DNA from: Oceanobacter antarcticus
Lineage (GTDB): Bacteria > Pseudomonadota > Gammaproteobacteria > Pseudomonadales > Oceanobacteraceae
DNA length: 64,000 nucleotides
NCBI RefSeq assembly: GCF_044962685.1
Contig: NZ_JBBKTX010000001.1
Location: forward strand, 124,001 to 188,000
Direction of reading: 5' to 3'
The position numbers and the translations under genes were made by a program. The stretch's first letter is position 1; each line of letters begins with the position of its first letter. Of the stretch, positions 44,358 to 53,862 are shown piece after piece. Below the pieces are notes generated by a model that saw only the letters and a program-made list of their open reading frames with translations, was not told the origin of the DNA and made no database searches.

Positions 44358-45250
44358 TGTGGGTAACATTGTTATCGGTCTGGTTAAAAAACAACCAATC
44401 TGGGGTGGGTCGTTGCCCTGACTGGCTCTGGAGCGCTTTTGAAGATGATATTCACACGATTATCCACAGAAACTGTGGATGAAGTTGTGAAGGGTTAAAT
44501 TGACAGAATAATGACGTCAAGTGTCTTTTCGGGAAAGTCACTCAAAACAGCGATAAAAAACACGCGGCGAAGTTGAGGCGTTGAAAAATTACTCACACTG
44601 GAGAAAAAGGCCAAGAGTCGCGGTTTTGTCGTAATGACATTGACAACCAGCCGTTGTAACGCTCTAAGGTATTGAAAAGCAGGTATTTTTTAAAGCCGGA
44701 ATCGGATGAGCAAAATGCAGGGCGCTGTGATGAATATCCATTTTACAGCGCGTGATTTTATCCACTAGGTTATCCACAAGATGTTAAGAAGAAATTTCAA
44801 GGCTTTGGTAAAATTAGCCCAAGAATGATGGCATGCAAGTCTTGACAGAGTTTTTTTTAAAAATGCAGCACAAATATTTTCTAACAGCCGTTATTCACAA
44901 AGTAATAAAACGGTAATTTCCTCCACCGAGGAAAGTCAATATATGTCTTTGAAAAGTTGAAATTTTCCTATCTTATTGATATTTAAAGAATTTTATTTCT
45001 GGTTCAAAACCGACCAATCTGAAGCCAAGCCAGTATTTTCGCGGCTCTCAGGTACTTTTAAAGAAATTGTCCTCAGATTTATCCACAGATTCTGTGGGTA
45101 ACCGGTCGTCAAGAGAAATTGGCGGTTATTTTGCTGGTTTTGGCAAAAAATCCTGTCAAAAATACACAAAAAAAAAGTGGTTAGCATGGATTTTTACGTT
45201 ATCGGCCTCGGTGACTGTGCACAACTTCTAATCAGACCGGTTGTGCACAA
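44358..45250. other. DnaA-box-rich AT-rich region (possible oriC or DnaA-titration locus)
   Basis: Part of a gene-free stretch of about 1.2 kb (44098-45278). Exact DnaA boxes TTATCCACA occur at 44460, 44770 and 45079 and TTATTCACA at 44891, all on the plus strand. One-mismatch boxes lie at 44358, 44474, 44758 and 45093, and two TGTGCACAA-type sites near 45216 and 45240. The stretch 44941-45000 is very AT-rich and could unwind. There are no GATC sites and no credible gene inside. Confidence 0.55.
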
Positions 45251-45278
45251 CTCTGGGGAGTAAGCATCGTCGGAGGGG

Positions 45279-46061
45279 CTATTGCTGTGCAAGGGTACTC
45301 GGTGCTTCGTGCCTGGTTCCGGGCAAGGTCTCAGACAACAGGCCGGGTAGCTGCTGCTGCCATTGAAAACGTTTGACCAGCGACAGCCAGATATCGTCCA
45401 GCGGTGCGGTAAACACCAGGGGTTGCCCGGTAACCGGGTGGGTCATACTGAGTTGCCAGGCATGGAGCAGCAGGCGACCGGCGTCAAAGTGATCGCGAAA
45501 GTAGCGACTGTGACGGCCTTTGCCATAACGGGCATCGCCAATAATCGGGTGACTGAGGTGTTTTAGATGGCGGCGGATCTGATGTTTGCGCCCGGTTTTG
45601 GGCATGGCTTCGACCAGTGAATAACGGGACTGCGGATATTTGTCGATCTCGACATCCATTTCGACGGTGGCTAATAAGCTGAAGTCGGTAATGGCTTCTT
45701 GCGCTGGTTTGATTACTTCCTGCTTGGCGTACTTGTCGATTGGCGGACTCATGGCGTAGTCGAGGTGGACAAATTCCGGCATATAGCCACGCACAATGGC
45801 GAGGTAGCGTTTATCAATGGCACGCTCGCGCCATTGATCAGCAATCATGCTGGCCATTTCGCTGGAGAGCGCAAACACCAGAACACCGGACGTCGGTTTA
45901 TCCAGCCGGTGTACCGGATACACGCGCTGTCCCAGCTGGTTACGCAGCAGTTGCAAGACAAAACGGGTTTCGTGACGGTCGATTTCACTGCGGTGTACCA
46001 GCAGTCCGCTGGGTTTATTGATGGCAACCAGATGGTCGTCAAGATAGAGAATATCGAGCAA
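45279..46061 (-). CDS. truC: tRNA pseudouridine(65) synthase TruC
   Basis: A 260-residue RluA-family pseudouridine synthase without an S4 domain. The catalytic aspartate lies in VHRLDKPTSGVLVFA. NKPSGLLVHRSEIDRHETRF at the N-terminus and the MPKTGRKHQIRRHLKHLSHPIIGDARYG motif match TruC/YqcB, which modifies U65 of tRNA. It is transcribed away from the following gene and borders the DnaA-box region. Confidence 0.9.
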   Translation of the reverse strand: MLDILYLDDHLVAINKPSGLLVHRSEIDRHETRFVLQLLRNQLGQRVYPVHRLDKPTSGVLVFALSSEMASMIADQWRERAIDKRYLAIVRGYMPEFVHLDYAMSPPIDKYAKQEVIKPAQEAITDFSLLATVEMDVEIDKYPQSRYSLVEAMPKTGRKHQIRRHLKHLSHPIIGDARYGKGRHSRYFRDHFDAGRLLLHAWQLSMTHPVTGQPLVFTAPLDDIWLSLVKRFQWQQQLPGLLSETLPGTRHEAPSTLAQQ

Positions 46062-46262
46062 GAGTAATCTTTTAACCTCTCGGGGCGGGCATAGGGGACG
46101 GGCATAGATTGTGGCGGGACTGTAGCCGAATCAGCATCTGGCTGCCACTCACGGCGGGGGAGTCATGGTTGGCAGAGTGGGTTTTGTCATCTATTCGCGT
46201 TTACACTGAAGCCTGGTCTATGCGTTGTTTAGCCCGTTGTCTGTATCACTGTCTTTCAGGAC

Positions 46263-49217
46263 ATGGATTGCCTTTTTATGTATGTAGCCACCCGCTGTCA
46301 CATTTCTACTATTACCCGACCGGATGAACGGGTTCGGTGTCTTTGGCCGCTGTTGTCGTTGCTGTTACTGTTGTGGTTAGTCAGTGGCCCGCTACGAGCT
46401 GAAGCCGTGGGCTGGCAATACCAGGGCCAGCATTGGTTTTCGCTGCAGAGCGAGCATTTTGTGGTCAATTACCCCTCCGGTCTGGAGGATATTGCCCACC
46501 GAACCGTGCAGATCGCCGAGCAGACCCATACCGAACTGTCGGCCTGGTTTGGCAGTCAGCCAGAGCATCCTACCCAGGTGGTGCTGGTGGACGACTTTGA
46601 CGTCGCCAACGGCTGGGCCACTCCTTTGCCATTTGCCCAGATGCGTTTGTATATTAGTCCACCGGATCAGGTTAGCGGTCTGGAGCATTATGACGACTGG
46701 CTCAGTTTGCTGATTCGCCATGAGTATACCCATGTACTGCACGCCGATTTGCAGCGCGGTGCGGTACGTCAGAGTCGCAATATATTTGGCCGAATGTGGT
46801 TCAGCTTTCCTCATGCACTGGAGCCATCACTGTTGCTGGAAGGGTTGGCGGTGTATCTCGAAAGCAACAAGGATCTGGGTAGTGGCCGACTCAACAGCAC
46901 CTTTTATCGCATGCAAATGCAGGCCGAGCTGGAACAGCAGCCTGACTCCCTCGACCAAGTGCTGGTTCCGCCACGGGACTGGCCATACAACAAGGCCTAT
47001 CTCTATGGTGCCTGGTTTGTTCGTTATTTGGCGCAGCAATACAGTGAACAACAGCTGAAGTATTTCCTCTGGCTGCACAGTGGGCGGCTGCTGCCTTATT
47101 CAGAACTCAGCGGCGATTTTCGGCGCAGTTTCGGGCTGTCGCTGGAGCAGTTGTGGCAGGGGTTCCTGGCCGCTCAGGCAGCCGACTGGCAACCTCAGCG
47201 GCAGCAGCGTCTGGCGCAATCGTGGCAAGGTGAGCCATTACCCGGTAATGATCTGGTCACAGAGCGACGGCCGATGGCCAGCAACGGCACCTGGCTGGCA
47301 GCGGTGGAATACAGCGGCGAGTCGGCCCGGCAGCTAGTGAGTTATCAGCCGGCAGGAACGGGCTGGGAACGGGTACAGCACGGGTCGGTAAAAGGGGCAT
47401 CCAGTGTGGACATTGGCCAGGATGGGAGACTGGTGTATAGCCGTCCGGTGACAGCGGTTGATGGCCGGGTCTGGAATGATGTTTTTTACCGTCAGAAAAA
47501 CGGCCGGGAAGTGCGTATCAGCCAGGGTTTGCGTGCCCGCCAGGTACGTTGGCTGAATACAGGGCAGCTGCTGGTACGCCGTATGGTGGCAGGGCGGGCA
47601 GAACTGTTAACACTGGATTTACACGGCAACCGCCAGTTGCTGTGGCGCGGCGACTATGGTGTGGTGATCGGCGATGTTGACCTTTCACCGGATCGTACCC
47701 GTCTGGTCGCGGCGGTCAAACGGCCGCGACAGGGCTGGAATCTGGCTCTGTACTCTCTGGCTAGCGCGACATGGCAGCCGCTGACCAACACCTCCGCTAC
47801 AGAAAATGCGCCGGTATTCCGAGATAACCAGACCCTGCTGTTCAGTGCCGATTACGAGGCAAACTTTGATATTTACCAGCTGTCGCTGACCGACCAGCAG
47901 CTGACCCGCTGGACGCGGGTGACGACCGGCGCATTTGAACCACAATGGCTGGCAGACCGGTTGGTTTATCAACGCTATAGCGCCGAAGGCTATCGCTTGT
48001 ATGAAGTGCAAGAGCTGTTGACGGCAAGCGCTACAGGATTGCCAGATAACCGCCAACTGGCTGAATACCGGCAAGCCGATACCAGGCCTATCACGGCCAT
48101 CATTCAGGCTCACCCAGCCGCCGCGACCCTCGACCAGACATCGCCGATATCTGCTCAGGCAGCGGCACCTGCCGATCAATACCAGCCCTGGCACGACCTG
48201 CGGCCGCGCAGCTGGTTCCCACTCTGGTATGTCGATGAGTTTCATACCGAACTGGGTGTTACCACTTGGGGTCAGGATGCCTTGGGGCGACATAACTACA
48301 GCGTGAACCTGTTGCGTGATGTCACTTATGGGGTGACCAGCGGAGCCCTGCTGTACAGTTACGACAATCGCTACGGGCTGTACCTCTCCCGAGAATACCG
48401 CTATGCCCAGGGTGCCGAGGATAACGAGCGCGATCAGCAGGGTCGCGAGGATCGGCTAATTGCCCAGCGTAATTACCTGTTACACGGCTTTGAGGATCGT
48501 TTCGCGCTCCACCTGGGTTCGGTTTGGGAAAGTAAACGGGTGATCGACAACGCCGGTTTGTCCTGGCGTGGTGGACAATGGCATCAGGGGCTGGTGGGGC
48601 TGGCGGCGACCTGGAACAATCGCCAGAGCTTTCGTCAGGTGCCCGGTGTCGGGCAGGGCAGCTACGCTGATCTGGTGATTGAAAGCAACGATGTGCTCAA
48701 CAGCCAATACCGGGGAGCGCTGGCCCAGTTCCGGGGCCGTTACACACTGGATCTACCTGGTCGAGATACTCTGACGTTAGGTCTCGATGGCGGCATCGCG
48801 GCGGATACCGGCGAATACTTTGCATTGGGTGGGCAGACCGGTGATGAGGCGCAGCTGTTTGGTCGCGATCAGATCGCCTTGCCCGGCTATCACGCAGGTG
48901 TCCGCTACGGCCACCGTTACCACAAGGAGAGCCTCAGTTCCCGCCTGTGGCTCGGGCGGCTGGAGCAGAACTGGTCGACCTGGCCAATCGGCTTTGGCGA
49001 TTATTTCACCCGCGTGTATGCCGTTGCCGGTGGTGTTGAGGAAGATGGCCAGTTTTCACGCTGGTTACCAGCGCTGGGGGGTGAACTGACGCTGCAACTC
49101 TGGTGGGGCTACACCACACAGGGTTCATTAACCATCGGTTACAGCCAAGGTCTGGATAACGCCAACAGTAACGGCGGTGAGGGCTATCTGCAGCTGGTCT
49201 GGCCGCTGGGTGGCTGA
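46263..49217 (+). CDS. exported zinc metalloprotease with beta-propeller and C-terminal barrel
   Basis: A 984-residue protein. The N-terminus has a hydrophobic signal (LLSLLLLLWLVSGPLRAEA). A gluzincin-like protease domain carries H153-E-Y-T-H157 and a downstream glutamate, E193, in LLEGLAVYLES. Residues about 340-620 look like TolB/WD40-type beta-propeller strands (DLSPDRTRLVAA). The last 300 residues alternate like outer-membrane barrel strands and finish at VWPLGG. Similar proteins are annotated only as propeller or hypothetical proteins. The true start may be the ATG at 46278; neither has a good binding site. Confidence 0.7.
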   Translation: MDCLFMYVATRCHISTITRPDERVRCLWPLLSLLLLLWLVSGPLRAEAVGWQYQGQHWFSLQSEHFVVNYPSGLEDIAHRTVQIAEQTHTELSAWFGSQPEHPTQVVLVDDFDVANGWATPLPFAQMRLYISPPDQVSGLEHYDDWLSLLIRHEYTHVLHADLQRGAVRQSRNIFGRMWFSFPHALEPSLLLEGLAVYLESNKDLGSGRLNSTFYRMQMQAELEQQPDSLDQVLVPPRDWPYNKAYLYGAWFVRYLAQQYSEQQLKYFLWLHSGRLLPYSELSGDFRRSFGLSLEQLWQGFLAAQAADWQPQRQQRLAQSWQGEPLPGNDLVTERRPMASNGTWLAAVEYSGESARQLVSYQPAGTGWERVQHGSVKGASSVDIGQDGRLVYSRPVTAVDGRVWNDVFYRQKNGREVRISQGLRARQVRWLNTGQLLVRRMVAGRAELLTLDLHGNRQLLWRGDYGVVIGDVDLSPDRTRLVAAVKRPRQGWNLALYSLASATWQPLTNTSATENAPVFRDNQTLLFSADYEANFDIYQLSLTDQQLTRWTRVTTGAFEPQWLADRLVYQRYSAEGYRLYEVQELLTASATGLPDNRQLAEYRQADTRPITAIIQAHPAAATLDQTSPISAQAAAPADQYQPWHDLRPRSWFPLWYVDEFHTELGVTTWGQDALGRHNYSVNLLRDVTYGVTSGALLYSYDNRYGLYLSREYRYAQGAEDNERDQQGREDRLIAQRNYLLHGFEDRFALHLGSVWESKRVIDNAGLSWRGGQWHQGLVGLAATWNNRQSFRQVPGVGQGSYADLVIESNDVLNSQYRGALAQFRGRYTLDLPGRDTLTLGLDGGIAADTGEYFALGGQTGDEAQLFGRDQIALPGYHAGVRYGHRYHKESLSSRLWLGRLEQNWSTWPIGFGDYFTRVYAVAGGVEEDGQFSRWLPALGGELTLQLWWGYTTQGSLTIGYSQGLDNANSNGGEGYLQLVWPLGG

Positions 49218-49325
49218 GTGCTGGAAGCAGTGGCGCAAAGCTTATCGACTGGTATTCTTGCCGCTGGTGGCAGTCGTTATTGGCCGGAGTCGCTGTAGTA
49301 ATGCTGTAGTAATTAAGGAGCAGGA

Positions 49326-50888
49326 ATGGATTTTGTCTGGATTCTGGTGGCATTTTTATGTGGTTTTGCCGTCAAGCAGTTAGGAATGCCACCGCTGGTG
49401 GGGTATCTGTTAGCCGGGTTTGGCTTGAATGCAGCCGGTATGCAGCCGGATAGTGGGCTGAACCGGTTAGCTGATCTGGGTATTACGCTGATGCTGTTTA
49501 CCATTGGTCTCAAGCTGAACATCAAGGCCTTGTTAAAAACGGAGGTCTGGGCCACCAGTGTGCTGCATACCGGGGTCTGGACGGTCTTATTGGTCGGTAT
49601 TATGACCCTGCTGGGCTGGCTGGGTATCAGCCACTATCTTGATATTTCCTGGCAAACCCAGCTGTTGATCGGTTTTGCACTGAGTTTTTCCTCCACTGTC
49701 TGTGTCATCAAGATGCTGGAAGAATCTTCCGAGCTGAAAGCACGCCATGGCAAAATCGCGGTGGGTATTCTGGTGATTCAGGATATTGTCGCGGTGATCT
49801 TTCTGGTGGCGTCCACTGGCAAAGTGCCTTCGATAATGGCCTTCGGTCTGTTGGGATTGTGGCTGTTGAAACCGATGCTGCATCGACTGGTCAGCCGGGT
49901 TGGCCACGATGAACTGTTACCGTTGCTGGGTTTTTTCCTTGCCCTGGGGGGAGCGGAGCTCTTTACTCTGGTGCATATGAAAGGCGACCTCGGCGCTTTG
50001 TTAATGGGCATGCTGCTAGCATCCCATGGCAAGTCGGCCGAGATTTACAAGGCGCTGATGGGATTCAAGGATCTGTTCCTGATCGGGTTTTTCCTGTCGA
50101 TTGGTTTTACTGCGTTACCGACCCTCGATATGGCCGTACCGGTGCTGTTATTAACCTTGTTGCTGTTGCTCAAGTTTGTCCTGTTTTTTGTGCTGATGCT
50201 GAAGTTTCGGGTGTCGGGTCGGGCTTCCTATCTGAGTGCGCTGGCGTTAACCAACTTTAGCGAGTTTGGTCTGATCGTTGCCAATCTGAGTGTGGCGAAG
50301 GGTTGGCTGAGTAATGACTGGCTGGTGATTATCGCCGTGGCGATGTCACTGTCGTTTGTGATCAGTGCTGCGGTTTATCGCCGTGCTCACCATATCTATG
50401 CGTTACGCAAGCAACAAATTAACCGGTATGAGCGCTCGGGTGCTCACCCGACCTACGAAACGCCAGTACAGGCCGAAGTGCTGATTCTGGGTATGGGACG
50501 GGTTGGCAAAGGCGCTTACAAGGCGCTGGAACCTGACTATGGGCATCGGGTTTGCGGTGTCGAATCCGACCCCGAGCGGGTCGCCTACCTGAAGGATCGG
50601 GGGTTGAATGTAGTCGCTGGTGATGCCGACGATATGGAATTCTGGGAGAGCATTGGCATGGTACGAGGAGATATCCGGCTGGTGATGATGGCACTGCCTT
50701 CGCATCTGGAAATGAGAAGCACGCTGGAGATGCTGCGTTTGTCCGGTTATCAGGGCAAGATTGCAGCCGTCGCCCGCTACGATGATGAACGCCAGGAATT
50801 ACTCAACCTTGGCGTTGATGTCGTGTTTAATTATTACTCCGAAGTCGGTGCCGGTTTTGCTGCAGAGAGCCGACATCTGTTGGTATGA
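49326..50888 (+). CDS. CPA2-family cation/proton antiporter with TrkA-N domain (KefB/YbaL-like)
   Basis: A 520-residue transporter. About 11-13 helices (residues 1-360) include GMPPLVGYLLAGF and the IQDIVAVIFL helix typical of CPA2 antiporters. A cytoplasmic Rossmann TrkA-N domain (about 378-500) has the NAD-binding ILGMGRVGKGAYKAL motif. It exchanges K+ or Na+ for protons, gated by nucleotide. There is no C-terminal TrkA-C domain. AAGGAG lies eight bases before the ATG. Confidence 0.87.
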   Translation: MDFVWILVAFLCGFAVKQLGMPPLVGYLLAGFGLNAAGMQPDSGLNRLADLGITLMLFTIGLKLNIKALLKTEVWATSVLHTGVWTVLLVGIMTLLGWLGISHYLDISWQTQLLIGFALSFSSTVCVIKMLEESSELKARHGKIAVGILVIQDIVAVIFLVASTGKVPSIMAFGLLGLWLLKPMLHRLVSRVGHDELLPLLGFFLALGGAELFTLVHMKGDLGALLMGMLLASHGKSAEIYKALMGFKDLFLIGFFLSIGFTALPTLDMAVPVLLLTLLLLLKFVLFFVLMLKFRVSGRASYLSALALTNFSEFGLIVANLSVAKGWLSNDWLVIIAVAMSLSFVISAAVYRRAHHIYALRKQQINRYERSGAHPTYETPVQAEVLILGMGRVGKGAYKALEPDYGHRVCGVESDPERVAYLKDRGLNVVAGDADDMEFWESIGMVRGDIRLVMMALPSHLEMRSTLEMLRLSGYQGKIAAVARYDDERQELLNLGVDVVFNYYSEVGAGFAAESRHLLV

Positions 50889-50897
50889 CCTGTTGTT

Positions 50898-51053
50898 GAC
50901 AGTGACAGTGACAGTGACAGTGACAGGGACAGTGACAGGGACAGTGACAGGGACAGTGACAGGGACAGTGACAGGGACAGTGACAGGGACAGTGACAGGG
51001 ACAGTGACAGGGACAGTGACAGGGACAGTGACAGGGACAGGGACAGGGACAGT
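50898..51053. repeat. 26-unit hexanucleotide tandem array (GACAGT/GACAGG)
   Basis: 156 bp made of exactly 26 hexamers: four GACAGT, nine alternating GACAGG-GACAGT pairs, three GACAGG and a final GACAGT. It fills the gap between the ends of two convergent genes, stopping about 10 bp from each. All frames stay open, but no gene is suggested. Confidence 0.95.
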
Positions 51054-51065
51054 GCTTTGCCGGTG

Positions 51066-51629
51066 TCAGTGCTGTGCTGATGACGTTGCCTGACGGTGAT
51101 TGATGAGCTTCCGCAGCAATTGGTCCGGTTCGCGGGCGCGCAGAATGTCTGCTCCCTGATGGGCAAACCCCTGCTGGCGAATATGCGCCAGCAGATCAAA
51201 AAACGGTTGCCAGAACTGGTCGACATCGAAACAGGCGCAAGGTTTGTTGTGGTCACCGATATTAGCCCAGCACCAGATTTCCACCAGCTCATCGAGGGTG
51301 CCGATCCCACCGGGCAGTGCCACAAAGGCATCGGCCAGCTCTGCCATCAATGCCTTGCGCTCGTGCATGCTGCTCACCAGACGTACTTCGGTTAAACCGC
51401 TGTGGGTTTTTTCCCGCTGTTCGAGGTTGCCGGGCATCACACCAATCACTTCGCCGCCAGCCGCCAGTGCTGCGTCCGCGACAACCCCCATCAGTCCTGA
51501 CTGACTGCCGCCATACACAATGCCGATCTCCTGCTGGGCCAGAAAGGTGGCCAGCGCGGCAGCGGCATGAGCAAATTTGGTTTCATTCCCCATACGGGAA
51601 CCACAATAAATAGCGACACGCTTGATCAT
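51066..51629 (-). CDS. LOG family protein (Rossmann-fold nucleotide-binding)
   Basis: A 187-residue protein with VYGGSQSGLMGVVADAAL and the signature PGGIGTLDELVEIW of LOG/TIGR00730 enzymes. Relatives hydrolyse nucleoside 5'-monophosphates to base and ribose phosphate; in plants they activate cytokinins. In bacteria the physiological substrate is often unknown. The gene stands alone. Confidence 0.9.
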   Translation of the reverse strand: MIKRVAIYCGSRMGNETKFAHAAAALATFLAQQEIGIVYGGSQSGLMGVVADAALAAGGEVIGVMPGNLEQREKTHSGLTEVRLVSSMHERKALMAELADAFVALPGGIGTLDELVEIWCWANIGDHNKPCACFDVDQFWQPFFDLLAHIRQQGFAHQGADILRAREPDQLLRKLINHRQATSSAQH

Positions 51630-51659
51630 CTCGACGTCCGGCAGAAAAATTCGGCTATA

Positions 51660-51766
51660 GGGGACATCTATTTAATCTGGCAGCCCCCGCAGGGCGCGGG
51701 TTGCCGCCTTGCCCTGAACAAGGGCAACACTCGCGCAGAGCCGTGCAGGATTAAATAGATGCTCCC
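51660..51766. mobile_element. TA-flanked miniature inverted-repeat element (MITE-like) 2
   Basis: 107 bp with terminal inverted repeats: the left end reads GGGGACATCTATTTAATC and the right end, reverse-complemented, GGGAGCATCTATTTAATC. TA dinucleotides flank both ends (51658-51659 and 51767-51768), as for element 1. Inside, TTGCCCT and AGGGCAA form a 7-bp hairpin at 51709-51727. No coding capacity. The arrangement suggests non-autonomous transposition by an IS630/mariner-like enzyme. Confidence 0.6.
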
Positions 51767-51876
51767 TACAGCATACGTATCTGGCGCTGGCTGTCACCCG
51801 TTGGCCGAGCGTAATTGGCCATAGTTGAACTTGGTCAGTGCAAAACATGGTGCCTGATCATACCCGATGTGATATT

Positions 51877-51905
51877 CCGGGAGCGCGAACGGTGCGCGCT
51901 CCCGG
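51877..51905. terminator. hairpin downstream of phoH-like gene
   Basis: CCGGGAGCGCG and CGCGCTCCCGG form a perfect 11-bp stem with a 7-base loop, 24 bp after the PIN-PhoH stop. The T-run is better on the plus strand. Confidence 0.55.
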
Positions 51906-51928
51906 CTAATTTTTAACGGTGGAGACAA

Positions 51929-53308
51929 TCAGAGATGGTTTTCGGCGTACTCTGCCAGCGGTGAACGAGGCGAACCTTCCAGGTGAATGGTGCCTCCCTG
52001 ATTGAACTCCTTGAAGCGTTCGATCAGATAGGTCAACCCCGAGCTGACCGGTGTCAGGTAAGGGGTGTCGATCTGTGACAGGTTGCCAAGGCACACCACC
52101 TTGCTGCCGGAGCCAGCACGGGTAATGATGGTTTTCATCTGGTGCGGGGTGAGGTTCTGGCATTCATCAATCAGAATCAGGCTGTGCTGGAAACTGCGGC
52201 CGCGAATGTAGTTCAGTGATTTGAACTGCAGCGGTACTTTTTTCAGAATGTAATCGACACTGCTGGTGGAGTGTTCGTCTTCGTTATGCAGGGCTTCGAG
52301 GTTATCGGTAATCGCGCCGAGCCAAGGTTCCATTTTTTCTGCTTCGGTGCCGGGTAAATAACCAATATCCTCATCCAGGCCACGGGTGCTGCGGGTGGCG
52401 ATAATACGGCGGAATTGCTGGGTCGCGACGGTCATTTCAATGGCCGCTGCAAGGGCCAGAATGGTTTTTCCGGAACCGGCCTGACCACTGAGAGTGACCA
52501 GCGAAATCGTCGGGTCGAGCAACAGGTGCAAGGCCATGGCCTGCGGCAGATCACGCGGGCTGAGTCCCCAGGCGACCTGCGACATCAACTGTTCAACCGG
52601 CAGGTCCTGCAGTACGGCAACCTCGTCATTCAGCTCAATCACCTTGCCGACAAAGCCGCTTTCATCAACGATAAAACGGTTGATGTACAACTCGTCTGGC
52701 AGGTTGGCACGGGGCAGTCGGTGGAAAGTACCAATGGCATCGTGAAAAGTATCGACCTGGCTCTGGCTTTCCCAAAAAGACCCGGCGCAGGTGTTGAAAC
52801 CGGTTTCCAGCAAGGAAACATCGGACAGCAGCTGGTCATTCTGATAATCCTGCGCACCAATACCACAGCCTCGTGCCTTGAGGCGCATGTTGATGTCTTT
52901 GGTGATCAGGATAATTTCGCGGCGGGGAAATTTTTCTTGCAGTGCCACCAGGCTGTTGATGATTTTGTTGTCGTTCAGATCCAGCGGCAGGGTACGATTG
53001 CGGCTGTCGAAACCATCCAGCAGAATGGAAAAAAACCCGAGCGGATTACCGTCTGCCCGTTCAATCGGCACCCCCTTGGCGATCTCGGTGGGGGTGGCAT
53101 CCCCAATAATGCGATCAATCTGTCGTATTGCTTCCCGGCAGTCGGTGGCGATGGACGCCTTGCCCATTTTTAATTTGTCGAGTTCTTCCAGCACGGTCAT
53201 GGGAATGACCACCTGATGCTCTTCGAACTGATGAATGGCACTCGGGTCGTGAATCAGTACATTGGTATCCAGAACGTACAGCTTGGTAGCAGTTTTGCGT
53301 GCGGCCAT
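51929..53308 (-). CDS. PIN-domain / PhoH-type ATPase
   Basis: A 459-residue two-domain protein. The N-terminal PIN nuclease domain (about 8-150) has the acidic residues D14 (LDTN), E41/E42 and ITKDINMRLKA. The C-terminal PhoH ATPase has Walker A G275-T282 (GQAGSGKT) and Walker B LILIDECQN. Such PhoH2-type proteins are described as RNA-unwinding nucleases. No VapB-like antitoxin gene precedes it here. Confidence 0.9.
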   Translation of the reverse strand: MAARKTATKLYVLDTNVLIHDPSAIHQFEEHQVVIPMTVLEELDKLKMGKASIATDCREAIRQIDRIIGDATPTEIAKGVPIERADGNPLGFFSILLDGFDSRNRTLPLDLNDNKIINSLVALQEKFPRREIILITKDINMRLKARGCGIGAQDYQNDQLLSDVSLLETGFNTCAGSFWESQSQVDTFHDAIGTFHRLPRANLPDELYINRFIVDESGFVGKVIELNDEVAVLQDLPVEQLMSQVAWGLSPRDLPQAMALHLLLDPTISLVTLSGQAGSGKTILALAAAIEMTVATQQFRRIIATRSTRGLDEDIGYLPGTEAEKMEPWLGAITDNLEALHNEDEHSTSSVDYILKKVPLQFKSLNYIRGRSFQHSLILIDECQNLTPHQMKTIITRAGSGSKVVCLGNLSQIDTPYLTPVSSGLTYLIERFKEFNQGGTIHLEGSPRSPLAEYAENHL

Positions 53309-53862
53309 AAGGACACTCTCCTGGTTTCAATTGCAGAGAAGCAAACGTTGGGACTGTGAAAAGTCGGATTGGGAACGTGCGGGATGGAGCAAAAAGGGGC
53401 ATGGAGACGCTGGGGGGGAACGGGTTATTGGCAGGGGCAGCCAATGCGGCGGTGTCTGCGACACAGCTTGGCAATGATAAAAAACGGTGCTGCACCAGAG
53501 GCTGATACGGAACCGATGGCATTGACAGATTAACTGACAATGTTTCCCTCCCTCCGTGGGTAATGGCCTCACTATGGCCTCTGTTGCCGACCTTGCCAAG
53601 TCCTCTGTTGGCAATTTCATCCTGGCGCACTGTGTGAATGATTGCTTGCCTCTCCGCACGATCAAAAATGACAGTGGCCAGCGGGCGTTTTGCGGCTCAG
53701 GGACTGACCAATGGACAAAATAGACGGGGTCATTGGCAAATATTATTGAACCGTTGCCTTGGCAACCGATAAGCTTGCCCCCATTGATTCGTTATCATTG
53801 TTATCTGATGGCTGCGCGATTATTCGCATCGTTGGCAGGCTTCCTTTTCTGGAGATTTTTGT
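53309..53862. other. divergent intergenic region phoH-like / trxB
   Basis: About 550 bp. It contains a 14-bp dyad, GTTGCCTTGGCAAC (53753-53766), about 100 bp before trxB, which may be an operator, and two copies of CCTCTGTTG near 53577 and 53599. I see no gene. Confidence 0.4.

Noticed and set aside
44210..44482. 90-codon ORF in the DnaA-box region
   Set aside because: No ribosome binding site, aromatic-rich composition of AT-rich noncoding DNA, and it overlaps a DnaA box.
50898..51053. Possible CRISPR array
   Set aside because: Units are 6-12 bp with no unique spacers and no cas genes nearby.
50834..51331. ORFs encoding serine-leucine or threonine-valine-glycine repeats over the hexamer array
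   Set aside because: They are translations of the tandem repeat, which is open in all frames, and overlap real genes.
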